From Gammaproteobacteria bacterium (lineage in GTDB: Bacteria; Pseudomonadota; Gammaproteobacteria; JAIEPX01): a stretch of 64,000 nucleotides of DNA. This document shows positions 9,401 through 18,767 of this stretch, piece by piece (position 1 is the first letter of the stretch; each line of letters starts with the position of its first letter). The position numbers and the translations under genes are program-made. The notes under the pieces are model-generated. The model was not told where the DNA came from. It saw nothing but the letters and a program-made list of their open reading frames with translations, and did no database searches. Where the stretch lies: the NCBI GenBank assembly GCA_019748175.1, contig JAIEPX010000014.1, positions 62,001 to 126,000 of the forward strand, given 5' to 3'.

Positions 9401-12400
9401 TTATTTATTTTCTGGTGATGCCCGAGCTTTTTGCTGGTTTTCTTTAATGGCCACTTTTAGGTTATCAGTTAATTTTGTTGAAAAATAATTTTCAATTTTT
9501 TCTCGAGACGGGTCAAAGGAATCTGCATCTTCAAAAAAATCTAAGTTGATAATGCAATTGTTTGTTCGTAATAATTCGAGAAGAACCTCGCCTGCCTCTT
9601 CAGTGAGTCGATTCGCTGATATCAGTACTGATTCAATTGTAGGATGGTACATGAGTGCTTCGCAAATAAAACCAAGGCCATTGTTTGTAAGGTCATTAAA
9701 ACGAAGATCAAGTGAGAGCAATGATTTGTTGCTCTTCAATCCGTTTGCAAGAATAGAGGCGCCGAATGGGCCAAGCCCGCACTCATCAATTTTCAAGTGT
9801 TCAAGTGTGGGGTGTGTGGCTAAAAAATCACGGAAAGCAAACACGCTGGCATAGGTATTATCCATGCCTTTTGATTCTATATCATTGAGTGCGTGAAAGA
9901 GTCTTGTGTTGTTTGACATGCAGAGGATTTTAAGTTTTTTCTGTTGTGATAATTCTGTGTACAACTTCAAAGCTCCATAAGCACCGATGTCATTATTTTG
10001 TAATAAAACAATTTCATGCTCTCTGTTGTCCTCTAGAGCGGTCAGGATTTCCTGGATGTTTTCATTCGTATGCAGTTTTCCAGGTTTGTCAGGAGTGCCT
10101 GTGAATTTCTGGAAAAATTCTATTGGTGTTTTTTTCGGTGTTTTTCCAGGTGCTGACATTGTTCCGGTTGTTGGTATTGCATCAGCAGCTGATAATTGTT
10201 CTGCTTCTTGAATTACTTCTTCTAGGCTTTGCACTTTTTGTGGCTGTTTTTGCCTTCTTCCACTTACGTTAGGTCCTATTGCTGTGAAGGTCGTTTTTTT
10301 TGCAACTCTTCCTATAGCTCCCGGTCCTCCACCAAGAAATTTTTCTCGAAGAGCCTCTTTCTCGCGTCCTGTTACAACATGCAAACTGTCATTAGATTGT
10401 TTGGTGGTTGCTCCAGGACTTTGTGATGTTAATCCAGAGACTGGTGTGTGTGCGGGTGTAGTGTTTTCCTGTGAGTCTGGTTGATCTTTGGAAATTGGTT
10501 GAACAATAACAGAATGTGGTGGACTTTTTTTAGAGTCAGTTAGGGCGTCCTTGTCGGCAATTGTGGCAGGTCTACTAGTTTGTTGTGCGAGAGAGCCGCT
10601 ATTTATTCTTTGATCTTTCTCATCAAGTTCTTTCGCTGAACTTATTGCTCCATTCTCACTGTCATTTGATATCTGAGAATTAGTTCTTTCATTTTTATTG
10701 TCACCTGGCTTTGGAGGAGTCTCTTTTTCTAGTTTTACGCTCTGGTCTGATCCTTTTTGCGCTTGAAGACTACTTGATGTGTGAGGGGTTGGCATTGAGC
10801 TTGAGACCGTAAGTGATTTTGCTGATAGTGCTTCATCGGGTTGTTTCTCAATTTTTGTATCTTGTGTACTAGGCTCTTCTGCTCGGGGGGAGGTTGGGGG
10901 TGAGCCAGAAGAATTTGCTTTTTTTGCTGCTGAGAGTCTTGAGAGTACTGCGGGATCTGGTGTTGCCCCAGGGCGAACAGGAGTTGGTACCGCGGGTTTT
11001 TTGATAACGCTCGTTTTTTCTGGGCCAGTGCCGGCTCTTTGTCGTCCATTGGATGCTGTTGTAGCTTTTGGTGAGGTTGGCTCTTTAGGATTCTTTCCAG
11101 CCTCCTCTTTATCCGATGGAGGTGGTGCCAGTTCTGAAGTTGGTAGCGCAGAATTATTTGCAGCGATCTCAGGTTTAGTTTTGGATTCTTCTGCTGGTTT
11201 TGTAGGTTCTCTTGGTGGCGGTTCTTGAGCTTGGGGTGGGGCAGAAGTTTTGCTAGAGTCAGTAGTTTCATTCTTTCTGCTTGGCGTCGGTGAGGTGCCG
11301 CCTGTTTTTTGAGCCCACAGGGTCATCATATCTTGTTTTTTAATGGAGTTCTTATCTACGCCGCCGGTATCTGACGGACCAGGGTTTGCTGATCTTGGGG
11401 ATATTGCACTTGAGTCTGTAAGTTCTGTTTTTTTAGGAGAATTGGGGGGATCAATTTTGGCAGGTGCTGCGCCTTGCTTAGGTTTTTCTTCGGTGTTTGA
11501 TGATGGCGCTTTGGGGTCAGATAGCTTATTGACATCACCACTGACTTGGGCGGCTGCAGTAGTTACAACAACTGTTGCTGCAGGTTGTTTATCTGCAGGT
11601 TTTTCCTGTTTTTCACCCTCTTGATTTCCAACGCGGGGAGATGTTGAGGTCTGTACAGTTTTAGTGGGCTCTTTTTTATCTTCCGGTGGTTTTTCCTCTT
11701 GCTTGCCCTGCTGACTTGGAGGTGGGGGTGGAGAATTAGTAGGAGGTCTAGGTCTGGTCAATGACGGAGAAGTTGGAGTGGATTCGGGCTTTGAGCTTTC
11801 TTTTGGGTTTGCTTGAGAAGTTGGAGCTGTACTTCTAGGTGCAGGTGTAGGAGTTCCTCTTTGTTGAGGGGGTGAAGCGGTTGTACTAGAGCTTGTTGGC
11901 ATTGAGTTTGGTTGTTCAGACTTCAAACCTGCTGTTTGGCTTCCAGGTTTGTCTGCTTGAGAAGTTGGAGCTGTGCTTCTTGGTGCAGGTGTAGGAGTTC
12001 CTCTTTGTTGAGGTGGTGAGGCTGGGGTGGCGGTAGTGGAATTAGCTGTGCCCGATCTGACGACTCTTGGGCTTTCTTTTTTTGCTGATGTGGGGCTTTG
12101 AGGTGCGATTATTGAGGCTGTTCTGGGCGAGGTTTCAGGTGAGCCCACTTTACCCGGATTGCTTGTAGTAACGTTTGATCGAGGAGATATTGTCCCGCTA
12201 TTCCTAGCCAGAAAGGGGGAATCCTTGCCTCCACCTGAACTTTCTCTGCTTGCCCAAAGTTGTTTCATGTCTTTTGTTTTAATTGAACGTTGATCGACTT
12301 TTGGTGCGTCCGCATCATCTCTTGGTGATGTAGAGCCCGGTGAAGCAGTGCCTGTGTCGATTTTTTGGCTAAGCATGCTGCCGGTTCGAGATCGTCCTAG

Positions 12401-13951
12401 GGTAATAGTTGCGTATGGAGTTCCTGTCGTATCGCTCTCAACCTCTTGGCGAAAGGGCCGAGCGCTTATATTTTTTACACTGACTGATCGTCCTTTGGCA
12501 AATTGACCTTGTTTCTGCGCTGTCGTTTGAGGGTCTTGAGATTTTGGAGCGTCAGTTTCTGCGAGTGTTGTCGCTGTAGATTCAGCGGCATCTTTTTCTA
12601 GATCTTTATCACTGGTTAATGGTTTTTTAGTTAATCTTTTCTCGCTCATTGATCTCAATTTTCCAAATAGTGTTCTCTTTTCCTTTGATGCTAGTTCTCG
12701 TTCTAATTCCTGTGGGTCTCTTGGAGATCCGCTTCCGTTAGATTTTGAGAGAGAGGCGCCTTGAGCCTCATGAGTATTTTGTAACATAGGGGGTGAGTAA
12801 GAGGGCGCTGGTGGTCGAGGGTGTAGAAATTGTGCAATGTGTTCATTTAATTGTGCAGTTGCTTTAACAAATTTTTCCCTGGGGCCTGCTGATAATTTTT
12901 TTCTCGGAGTTTTTGTTTCTACAGTTTTTAGAAGGCTTTCTGCTGTTTTGATGATCGCTAGACATTCTGATGAAGTGGTGCTTAATTGTTTATTTTTATT
13001 GCGCTCGCCTGAAAAAATTTGTGCCATATTTTTTTTCCATGGAGTGTCTTCAGGAATTTCATTTACTTTCTTATCTTTATGTCCTCTAACTCGAGCAGCT
13101 AATATCTTGGATAATTCTGTACGGCATTTATCGGCTTCGGTACACAGTTGTGTAAAAGATTCCATGAGAAGTAGGATTTGCTCCACACTATCCTTAGAGG
13201 CAAAGATTTTATCATTTTCTTGTGCTAAGTGTCTTACTTCGTTACAGGCCAAAATTGTTTTTGCTATTTCTACCAGTAGCGCCGATATTTTGACAAAATT
13301 ATTTACAACAGATTCATTGGCTCGGAATGGTGAATGGATTCCTGATACAACATGAGAGCCTCGAGGGTCGTTGTAAAAAAAATGATCATTGATGCTTGTG
13401 CAGCCGGGTGTTGTTTGTAAAAGACCTTCAGGGATGCAAGGCTTGTGAATACCATCAAGAAAAATATTGGTTCGCACTTGAGTATGTCTTTGATCTAGTT
13501 TTTGTCTAATCATTGCTTCATCGGCTAATTTTTTTGCGCTTTTGTTAACTTTGCTTTCGTCTACCGCGTGTTCATCGTCAAAGAGTGTGCAAAAAGAAGG
13601 TGTGGTGACTAAGGCGAGGAGCAATCGGCCTTTTCTAGTTTTGAGATATTCTCTGAAAGGTTCTTTTCTCGCGCGGAATTCTTGAATGGTCGGAACAGGG
13701 AGATCTTGTGTATCATCTAAGACATAGTACAGAAATTGAAAACTTAAATTTAATATTATTTTTCCCTTTAAGCTAAGTTCATCTAGTTTTAATTTTATAT
13801 CATTGATTGGGTTTGAATTATTGGAATCAGATCGAGGAGATTCGGGTGCGCCATTTTTAGGTGACTCCGGAGGTGAGCTGGTTCCTTGATCAGCGACTCC
13901 TGCTGAACTGCCTGTTCTATTCGGACGCAACCTGAGTAAACCTTTTTTCAT
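9401..13951 (-). CDS. Giant LRR effector-like protein with long Pro/Ser/Lys-rich linker, first gene of LRR operon
   Basis: A 1516-residue protein. It lacks the first roughly 190 residues of its paralogues: residues 1-50 are an SP-rich leader, then the shared helical domain begins (SFQFLYYVLDD, NIFLDGIHKPCIPEGL) and runs to about 380. Residues about 390-1270 are extreme low complexity in P, S, T, K and Q, with at least nine S-P-R motifs and an internal duplication. About 1275-1490 are RI-type LRRs (LLSLDLRFNDLTNNGLG, SVLISANRLTEEAGEVLLELL). The ATG follows AAAAGGAATT. It is first in its operon, behind the GAACACTATA/AGTCAAG motif. An effector role is inference from the eukaryote-like composition. 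Confidence 0.8.
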   Translation of the reverse strand: MKKGLLRLRPNRTGSSAGVADQGTSSPPESPKNGAPESPRSDSNNSNPINDIKLKLDELSLKGKIILNLSFQFLYYVLDDTQDLPVPTIQEFRARKEPFREYLKTRKGRLLLALVTTPSFCTLFDDEHAVDESKVNKSAKKLADEAMIRQKLDQRHTQVRTNIFLDGIHKPCIPEGLLQTTPGCTSINDHFFYNDPRGSHVVSGIHSPFRANESVVNNFVKISALLVEIAKTILACNEVRHLAQENDKIFASKDSVEQILLLMESFTQLCTEADKCRTELSKILAARVRGHKDKKVNEIPEDTPWKKNMAQIFSGERNKNKQLSTTSSECLAIIKTAESLLKTVETKTPRKKLSAGPREKFVKATAQLNEHIAQFLHPRPPAPSYSPPMLQNTHEAQGASLSKSNGSGSPRDPQELERELASKEKRTLFGKLRSMSEKRLTKKPLTSDKDLEKDAAESTATTLAETDAPKSQDPQTTAQKQGQFAKGRSVSVKNISARPFRQEVESDTTGTPYATITLGRSRTGSMLSQKIDTGTASPGSTSPRDDADAPKVDQRSIKTKDMKQLWASRESSGGGKDSPFLARNSGTISPRSNVTTSNPGKVGSPETSPRTASIIAPQSPTSAKKESPRVVRSGTANSTTATPASPPQQRGTPTPAPRSTAPTSQADKPGSQTAGLKSEQPNSMPTSSSTTASPPQQRGTPTPAPRSTAPTSQANPKESSKPESTPTSPSLTRPRPPTNSPPPPPSQQGKQEEKPPEDKKEPTKTVQTSTSPRVGNQEGEKQEKPADKQPAATVVVTTAAAQVSGDVNKLSDPKAPSSNTEEKPKQGAAPAKIDPPNSPKKTELTDSSAISPRSANPGPSDTGGVDKNSIKKQDMMTLWAQKTGGTSPTPSRKNETTDSSKTSAPPQAQEPPPREPTKPAEESKTKPEIAANNSALPTSELAPPPSDKEEAGKNPKEPTSPKATTASNGRQRAGTGPEKTSVIKKPAVPTPVRPGATPDPAVLSRLSAAKKANSSGSPPTSPRAEEPSTQDTKIEKQPDEALSAKSLTVSSSMPTPHTSSSLQAQKGSDQSVKLEKETPPKPGDNKNERTNSQISNDSENGAISSAKELDEKDQRINSGSLAQQTSRPATIADKDALTDSKKSPPHSVIVQPISKDQPDSQENTTPAHTPVSGLTSQSPGATTKQSNDSLHVVTGREKEALREKFLGGGPGAIGRVAKKTTFTAIGPNVSGRRQKQPQKVQSLEEVIQEAEQLSAADAIPTTGTMSAPGKTPKKTPIEFFQKFTGTPDKPGKLHTNENIQEILTALEDNREHEIVLLQNNDIGAYGALKLYTELSQQKKLKILCMSNNTRLFHALNDIESKGMDNTYASVFAFRDFLATHPTLEHLKIDECGLGPFGASILANGLKSNKSLLSLDLRFNDLTNNGLGFICEALMYHPTIESVLISANRLTEEAGEVLLELLRTNNCIINLDFFEDADSFDPSREKIENYFSTKLTDNLKVAIKENQQKARASPENK
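11811..12022. repeat. Two direct 68-bp repeats inside the giant LRR gene
   Basis: Bases 11811-11878 and 11955-12022 match with about four differences, offset by 144 bases. Both encode a peptide containing SPPQQRGTPTPAPRS in the linker of the 1516-residue protein. This is in-frame segmental duplication, consistent with linker growth by slippage or recombination. Confidence 0.85.
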
Positions 13952-13997
13952 ATATAATTCCTTTTATATAAAAAATTGACTTCGCAATAATTCATTT

Positions 13998-14029
13998 GAA
14001 CACTATACTTCGAAGGTCTTTTAGTCAAG
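13998..14029 (-). promoter_or_regulatory. Putative promoter of the four-gene LRR operon (motif shared with the 16 kb LRR gene)
   Basis: On the minus strand this reads CTTGACT, 15 bases, TATAGTGTTC. The -35-like TTGACT and -10-like TATAGT are close to sigma-70 consensus, but the 15-base spacer is short. The same ten- and seven-base blocks with the same spacing recur at 16033-16064, before the other LRR gene, with different spacer sequence. It lies about 50 bases before the start at 13951. Confidence 0.6.
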
Positions 14030-14084
14030 TGGGGAAACGCTTATTATGCATGCAGAATTTAGTTAATGTGTAGGAGAATGGAAA

Positions 14085-14702
14085 ATGCCGCGATCAAAAA
14101 GTAGCCATCGATGGTTAAAAGAACATTTTGATGATCCTTTTGTGAAAAAATCTCAACAAGAGGGGTATCGCTCACGCGCTGTGTATAAGCTCATCGAAAT
14201 TCAAGAAAAAGATCAAGTTGTGAAATCAGGTATGGTAGTGGTTGATTTAGGTGCGGCGCCGGGCGGGTGGAGTCAGTATCTCGCCAAAATTGTGGGTTCT
14301 AAGGGTCGGGTAGTTGCGCTGGATATTTTGGCCATGGATCCCTTGCCTGGAGTGGAATTTATTCAAGGTGATTTTATGGCTGAGGAAACGTACGCTGCAC
14401 TGATGACGCTCATTGGAGATGTTGGTGTCGATGTCGTAACTTCGGATATTGCTCCGAATTTGAGTGGGATGAGAGAAGTCGATATCCCTCGGGCCATGTA
14501 TTTAGCAGAATTAGCGGTTGAATTTTCAAAACAAGTTTTAAAGCCGGGCGGTAAATTGTTGATAAAAGTTTTTCAGGGTGAAGGTTTTGATAATTTGATG
14601 AAATCGTTGCGTGTAAATTTTGCAGCGGTTAAAACACGTAAACCGGAAGCCTCGCGTTCTCGATCTAACGAAGTATATTTATTGGCGGTGGGCTTTCGTT
14701 AG
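14085..14702 (+). CDS. rlmE: 23S rRNA 2'-O-methyltransferase RlmE (FtsJ)
   Basis: A 205-residue protein of typical length. RlmE methylates the 2'-OH of U2552 in 23S rRNA during late 50S assembly. The SAM-binding motif [15 protein letters not shown] (about 48-62) is clear, as are [11 protein letters not shown] and LIKVFQGEG with the catalytic Asp and Lys. Start ATG follows TAGGAGAATGGAAA. It usually precedes ftsH, but here is isolated between two LRR units, divergent from one and convergent with the other, with which it overlaps by 4 bases at the stop codons. The LRR genes therefore appear to have invaded a housekeeping locus, which is inference. Confidence 0.95.
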   Translation: MPRSKSSHRWLKEHFDDPFVKKSQQEGYRSRAVYKLIEIQEKDQVVKSGMVVVDLGAAPGGWSQYLAKIVGSKGRVVALDILAMDPLPGVEFIQGDFMAEETYAALMTLIGDVGVDVVTSDIAPNLSGMREVDIPRAMYLAELAVEFSKQVLKPGGKLLIKVFQGEGFDNLMKSLRVNFAAVKTRKPEASRSRSNEVYLLAVGFR

Positions 14703-16000
14703 TTGAGGTTTATTCCTTCGCTGTTTTCATGTGTTTCCTTGCTTTCTTGTTTCTCACCGCTATTTTGAGCCGCCTCTAATTTCTTATAGGCTTCTTGATT
14801 TTGAGCTATTTGCGCTTTTATATCGGTAACTAATTGTTCAGAAATTTTAGAGTTATCGTTTATTTCCAAAGTGAGAATTCTCGTATTAGTTTGTACAAGT
14901 TCAAGTAATTGTTTTGCGCTTTCAACTGTTAGGTTGTTGCCATCAAGTAACACATGCCTGATAAATTTATGTTGCATCAGCGCTTCGCAAATATGATTTG
15001 CGCCCGTATCAGAAAATTTATTGTTGCCTATGTCAAGAAATACGAGAGATTGGTTTTCTCGAATTCCTGTTGCAATAAGACTTGCGCCGAAATCATTTAA
15101 TCCGCAATCATTAATCATTAAAAGCGCGAGATTGGGGTGCTCTGTGAGTAATTTTTTAAACGCATCTGCACCTACATAACCTTCTGCTCCGATCATTCCC
15201 GAAGACATGCGTGGATTTTGTTCGGTTTTAGGAAGTTCCAAAAAAAGTTTTTTATTATTTGAAACGTCTAAAATTTCGACGCTGGGACGTTTAAGTAGGC
15301 ATTCACAGAGTTGTTTAGCTCCTTTTCCTCCGATCTCATTTTTTTGTAAATCGAGGCGTGTAATAATACAGCGTTCTGTTTGGCCAGTAGGGGTAAGTTG
15401 ATCGAGCATCGAAATTACGACGGGCATGCTGTCGTCAGTAATAATTCGTATGTCCTTACCGGCAGAATTTTCATGAATGCCGTACAGTAAAAGTTCAACG
15501 GATTGCGGTTGAGCAGAAGGCTGGGCCAATAAAGGTGAGCTGGAGTCAACCAAGTGTGGTGCGTGGTTTGTGTTTTTTTGAGTTAGCTTTGCAGCAGCCT
15601 GTCTTTCGGCAACCCGTCTCTTTATTTCTTCTATTTTCATTTGTTTAGTGAAATTTTCTCCATCTTTTTTCATGGCTTCTTGTCTTTCTTTCAATCTATC
15701 TGCGAACTGTGGGATGGGTGGTCGGGAGTTTGATCTTTTATGAAGGGAATTGGCTGCAGAACCATTTCGGGAGGGGCTTTTTCCTCTAACTGATCCTCGG
15801 GGAGATGTGGGTGGTGAGTTTCTTTCTAGGGTTGATCCGCGACGGGAGCTATTTGGGCTTACTGGGGTGCGGTATTTACTTCTGGAAGTTCCGTGTATGT
15901 CGAGAATTTCTAGAACTGCGTCTAAGCCATCTCCATCGGTTTTATTAGCTTGGCTATTGTCCGTGGCTACTGATACTGGTTTTTCATGTGCATCGTTCAT
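14699..16000 (-). CDS. Stand-alone LRR effector-like protein
   Basis: A 433-residue member of the same LRR family without the large helical domain. Residues about 1-165 are a Ser/Arg/Lys-rich disordered region with SPR ([11 protein letters not shown]) and basic stretches. About 165-400 are RI-type LRRs ([56 protein letters not shown]). The last 25 residues are Glu-rich ([15 protein letters not shown]), which recalls the E-block of Dot/Icm substrates but is not proof. ATG follows AAAGGGAATTTTT. The TAA overlaps the rlmE stop region tail to tail. Transcribed from its own copy of the shared motif at 16033-16064. Confidence 0.8.
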   Translation of the reverse strand: MNDAHEKPVSVATDNSQANKTDGDGLDAVLEILDIHGTSRSKYRTPVSPNSSRRGSTLERNSPPTSPRGSVRGKSPSRNGSAANSLHKRSNSRPPIPQFADRLKERQEAMKKDGENFTKQMKIEEIKRRVAERQAAAKLTQKNTNHAPHLVDSSSPLLAQPSAQPQSVELLLYGIHENSAGKDIRIITDDSMPVVISMLDQLTPTGQTERCIITRLDLQKNEIGGKGAKQLCECLLKRPSVEILDVSNNKKLFLELPKTEQNPRMSSGMIGAEGYVGADAFKKLLTEHPNLALLMINDCGLNDFGASLIATGIRENQSLVFLDIGNNKFSDTGANHICEALMQHKFIRHVLLDGNNLTVESAKQLLELVQTNTRILTLEINDNSKISEQLVTDIKAQIAQNQEAYKKLEAAQNSGEKQESKETHENSEGINLN

Positions 16001-16032
16001 AAAAATTCCCTTTAAGAATTACGCTTGTTCCG

Positions 16033-16064
16033 GAACACTATAGGTACGTCAAGAATGAGTCAAG
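16033..16064 (-). promoter_or_regulatory. Putative promoter of the stand-alone LRR gene (shared motif)
   Basis: Minus strand CTTGACT, 15 bases, TATAGTGTTC, identical in both blocks and in spacing to the motif at 13998-14029, while the spacer differs. It ends about 33 bases before the start codon at 16000. Conservation of only the two blocks argues for function rather than recent duplication. Confidence 0.6.
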
Positions 16065-16227
16065 ATAAGCTATAACATTTTTTTTAGTGGTCATCGTAAG
16101 TTTAACTCTGTAGTTAACATCGGCCGAATTTTTTTTAGGAAAGATAATGTGGCTAACATGAAAAATGCCTGACAGACTTAGGAGAATCGAGTATGATTAC
16201 CGATTTTCGAATCTTGTGGGACCAATT

Positions 16228-17580
16228 ATGACAGTTAAAGGGCTAACGGCCGTTGTGGGCTTGGGTAAGACCGGGGTGTCTTGTGTGCGTTATTGCGTTG
16301 AACGAGGGATACCGGTGGCTGTGACTGACAGTCGCACAAATCCGCCGGGAATGGCCGAAATTCGGGCGTGTTACCCCAATGTGGTTGTGAAGCACGGTGC
16401 CTTCGATGCTGCTTTGTTGGAAAATGCGCAACAGATCATTATTAGTCCGGGCGTGAGTTTGAAAGAACCATTAATTGCTGCTCAAGTTGCAAAAGGTAAG
16501 CCGGTGATTGGTGATATTGAGTTGTTTGTGCGAGAGGTTAAGGCCCCGATCGTTGCTATCACAGGTTCTAATGGTAAAAGCACCGTGACCACGATGGTGG
16601 GTGAGATGGCTAGGGCTGCAGGTATTCGTGTAAGAGTAGGTGGAAATTTAGGGACCCCTGTTTTGGATTTGCTCGGTCGAACTGAAGCCGCTTTATACGT
16701 TTTAGAGCTTTCGAGTTTTCAATTAGAAACGACTCCTTCTTTGGCTGCATTTGCTGCAGTGAATTTAAATGTGACACCCGATCATATGGATCGTTATGAC
16801 AGTTTCCGAGAATATCAAAAAGCAAAATTGCGCATTTATCAAAATTGTAAACATCCAGTGATTAATGTCGATGATCCTTCGAGTTTTACTGCACAAATTC
16901 CCATGGAAAAGTGTTTGCGTTTTAGTGTCACTGAAAAAGCGAATTCACTTACAGCAGATTTTTATGTGGCAAAGCGGTCGGATGAATTGTATTTGATGTA
17001 TAAAGATGGCCCTATTGTTGCAACGAAAACACTACCGTCGTTAATTGGGCGACACCAATTAGCGAATGCGTTGGCTGCTTTAGCGCTTGGAAAAGCGTGC
17101 GATTTTCCGATGAACGATATGGTCAGTACATTACAACAATTTAAAAATCTTCCGCACCGTTGCCAATTTGTTGCAGAAATTAATCAAGTTCGTTGGTTTA
17201 ACGATTCCAAGGGTACCAATGTAGGGGCTACCCAAGCGACTCTTTCCGGGATTGGTCAAGATTGTGCAGGAAAGATTGTTTTGATCGCTGGCGGTCAAGG
17301 TAAAAATGCTGACTTTAAATCACTGCGCGATTCTGTTGGGAAATATGTGAGTCAACTTGTTTTGTTGGGTCAAGATAAAACACAGTTGCATGATGCCTTG
17401 CAAGATGTTGTGCCCGTAACAATGGTTTCAGATTTATCAGAGGCCGTAACAACAGCACAATCGCTTGCAGAGCCCGGTGATATTGTTTTGCTTTCTCCTG
17501 CGTGTGCGAGCCAAGATATGTTCAAAGATTTTGAAGATCGAGGTGAAAAATTTATGACATTCGTCAAGGAATTGGCATGA
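16228..17580 (+). CDS. murD: UDP-N-acetylmuramoylalanine--D-glutamate ligase MurD
   Basis: Cytoplasmic Mur ligase adding D-glutamate to UDP-MurNAc-L-Ala in peptidoglycan precursor synthesis. The P-loop ITGSNGKSTVTT and the Mur-ligase stretch LELSSFQLET are present, and NVTPDHMDRY follows. The chosen start (MTVKGLTAVVGLGKTG) aligns with family N-termini and has GTGGGA just upstream. A longer reading from the ATG at 16165 adds 21 residues with no homology to the family and no ribosome-binding site. From the chosen start the protein is 450 residues. It opens a translationally coupled run: its TGA overlaps the ftsW ATG by 4 bases. mraY, murE and murF do not precede it here. Confidence 0.93.
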   Translation: MTVKGLTAVVGLGKTGVSCVRYCVERGIPVAVTDSRTNPPGMAEIRACYPNVVVKHGAFDAALLENAQQIIISPGVSLKEPLIAAQVAKGKPVIGDIELFVREVKAPIVAITGSNGKSTVTTMVGEMARAAGIRVRVGGNLGTPVLDLLGRTEAALYVLELSSFQLETTPSLAAFAAVNLNVTPDHMDRYDSFREYQKAKLRIYQNCKHPVINVDDPSSFTAQIPMEKCLRFSVTEKANSLTADFYVAKRSDELYLMYKDGPIVATKTLPSLIGRHQLANALAALALGKACDFPMNDMVSTLQQFKNLPHRCQFVAEINQVRWFNDSKGTNVGATQATLSGIGQDCAGKIVLIAGGQGKNADFKSLRDSVGKYVSQLVLLGQDKTQLHDALQDVVPVTMVSDLSEAVTTAQSLAEPGDIVLLSPACASQDMFKDFEDRGEKFMTFVKELA

Positions 17581-18767
17581 AGCGTTATCGCCGATCAGGA
17601 TTTTGGCAGGAATTTACATTGGATTCGTGGATCTTATGCTCTGCATTATTATTGGTCGGATTAGGTCTGTTGATGGTGACATCAGCATCGATGGCAGTGT
17701 CAGGAAGAGAGTTTGATGCGCCTTTTCATTTTCTATGGCGACAATTAATTCATTTTTGTTTAGGACTTATTCTCGCTTTTATTGTGATTAGAGTGAATTT
17801 AGATTGGTGGCAACGAACGAGTGTCATTTGGCTTATTGTAGGAATAGCATTGCTGGCTTTAGTGTTGGTGCCAGGAATTGGACGACATGTTAATGGCAGT
17901 ATTCGTTGGATAAATTTGGGGCCGATTTCACTCCAAGTTTCTGAGCTCGCAAAATTTAGTGTGATTCTTTATCTTGCGAGTTATTTGGTAAGACGCTCTG
18001 AAGAAGTGCAAACTCGAGTGAGTGGTTTTATAAAGCCCATGTTGATTTTGGGGTTGGTCGCATTGCTATTATTACTTGAGCCCGATTTTGGCGCGATGGT
18101 AGTTATTATGGCAACGTCATTAGCGATGATGTTTTTGGCGGGTGTGCGTTTGTGGCAATATGCCTTATTGTTTTTAGTGGTAGCTTCAGGTTTAGCGGGA
18201 TTGGCTTTTAGTTCACCTTATCGTTTAGCGAGATTAACAGGATTTTTACATCCGTGGGCCAATCAATTTGATTCTGGATATCAATTAACGCAATCATTAA
18301 TTGCTTTCGGGCGCGGCGGAATTTTTGGTGTAGGACTGGGTGATAGCATTCAAAAACTTTTTTATTTGCCTGAAGCGCACACCGATTTTGTTTTTGCTGT
18401 ACTTGCGGAAGAATTGGGATTGTTGGGTGGTATTGCCGTCGTAATTTTATTCGGTGTTTTAGTGGGACGAGCAATGTGGCTAGGACGAAAAGCCTATCAA
18501 TTAGAAGATTTTTTTTCGGCATATTTAGCCTACGGGCTCGGATTATGGATTGCTTTTCAGGCAATGGTGAATATCGGAGTCAATGCAGGATTGTTGCCCA
18601 CAAAAGGATTAACATTGCCTCTGATGAGTTACGGGGGAAGTAGTGTGTTAATTAATTGTGTGGTTGTTGCAGTGCTTCTTAGGATCAGCAGTGATATTGC
18701 TCCATTATTGCAGTCGTCATCACGGCGGAAAATTTCAACGCGAAGTAATAGAGGTTTAGTGACATGA
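17577..18767 (+). CDS. ftsW: Septal peptidoglycan glycosyltransferase FtsW
   Basis: A 396-residue SEDS-family integral membrane protein with about ten hydrophobic segments. FtsW polymerises lipid II at the septum with its cognate PBP. Family signatures include RWINLGPISLQVSELAK, LLLLEPDFGAM and, near the C-terminus, LPLMSYGGSS. It overlaps murD and murC by 4 bases each (ATGA), so it is translationally coupled. In most gammaproteobacteria murG lies between ftsW and murC; it is absent here. Confidence 0.95.
   Translation: MKRYRRSGFWQEFTLDSWILCSALLLVGLGLLMVTSASMAVSGREFDAPFHFLWRQLIHFCLGLILAFIVIRVNLDWWQRTSVIWLIVGIALLALVLVPGIGRHVNGSIRWINLGPISLQVSELAKFSVILYLASYLVRRSEEVQTRVSGFIKPMLILGLVALLLLLEPDFGAMVVIMATSLAMMFLAGVRLWQYALLFLVVASGLAGLAFSSPYRLARLTGFLHPWANQFDSGYQLTQSLIAFGRGGIFGVGLGDSIQKLFYLPEAHTDFVFAVLAEELGLLGGIAVVILFGVLVGRAMWLGRKAYQLEDFFSAYLAYGLGLWIAFQAMVNIGVNAGLLPTKGLTLPLMSYGGSSVLINCVVVAVLLRISSDIAPLLQSSSRRKISTRSNRGLVT

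Noticed and set aside
10735..11271. A 178-codon frame overlapping the giant LRR gene on the same strand
   Set aside because: It is an out-of-frame reading of the P/S/T/K linker giving His/Gln/Leu-rich sequence; the LRR frame is continuous and has domains at both ends.
16165..16227. A longer murD start at 16165
   Set aside because: The extra 21 residues have no counterpart in MurD and the ATG lacks a ribosome-binding site; the start at 16228 aligns with the family.
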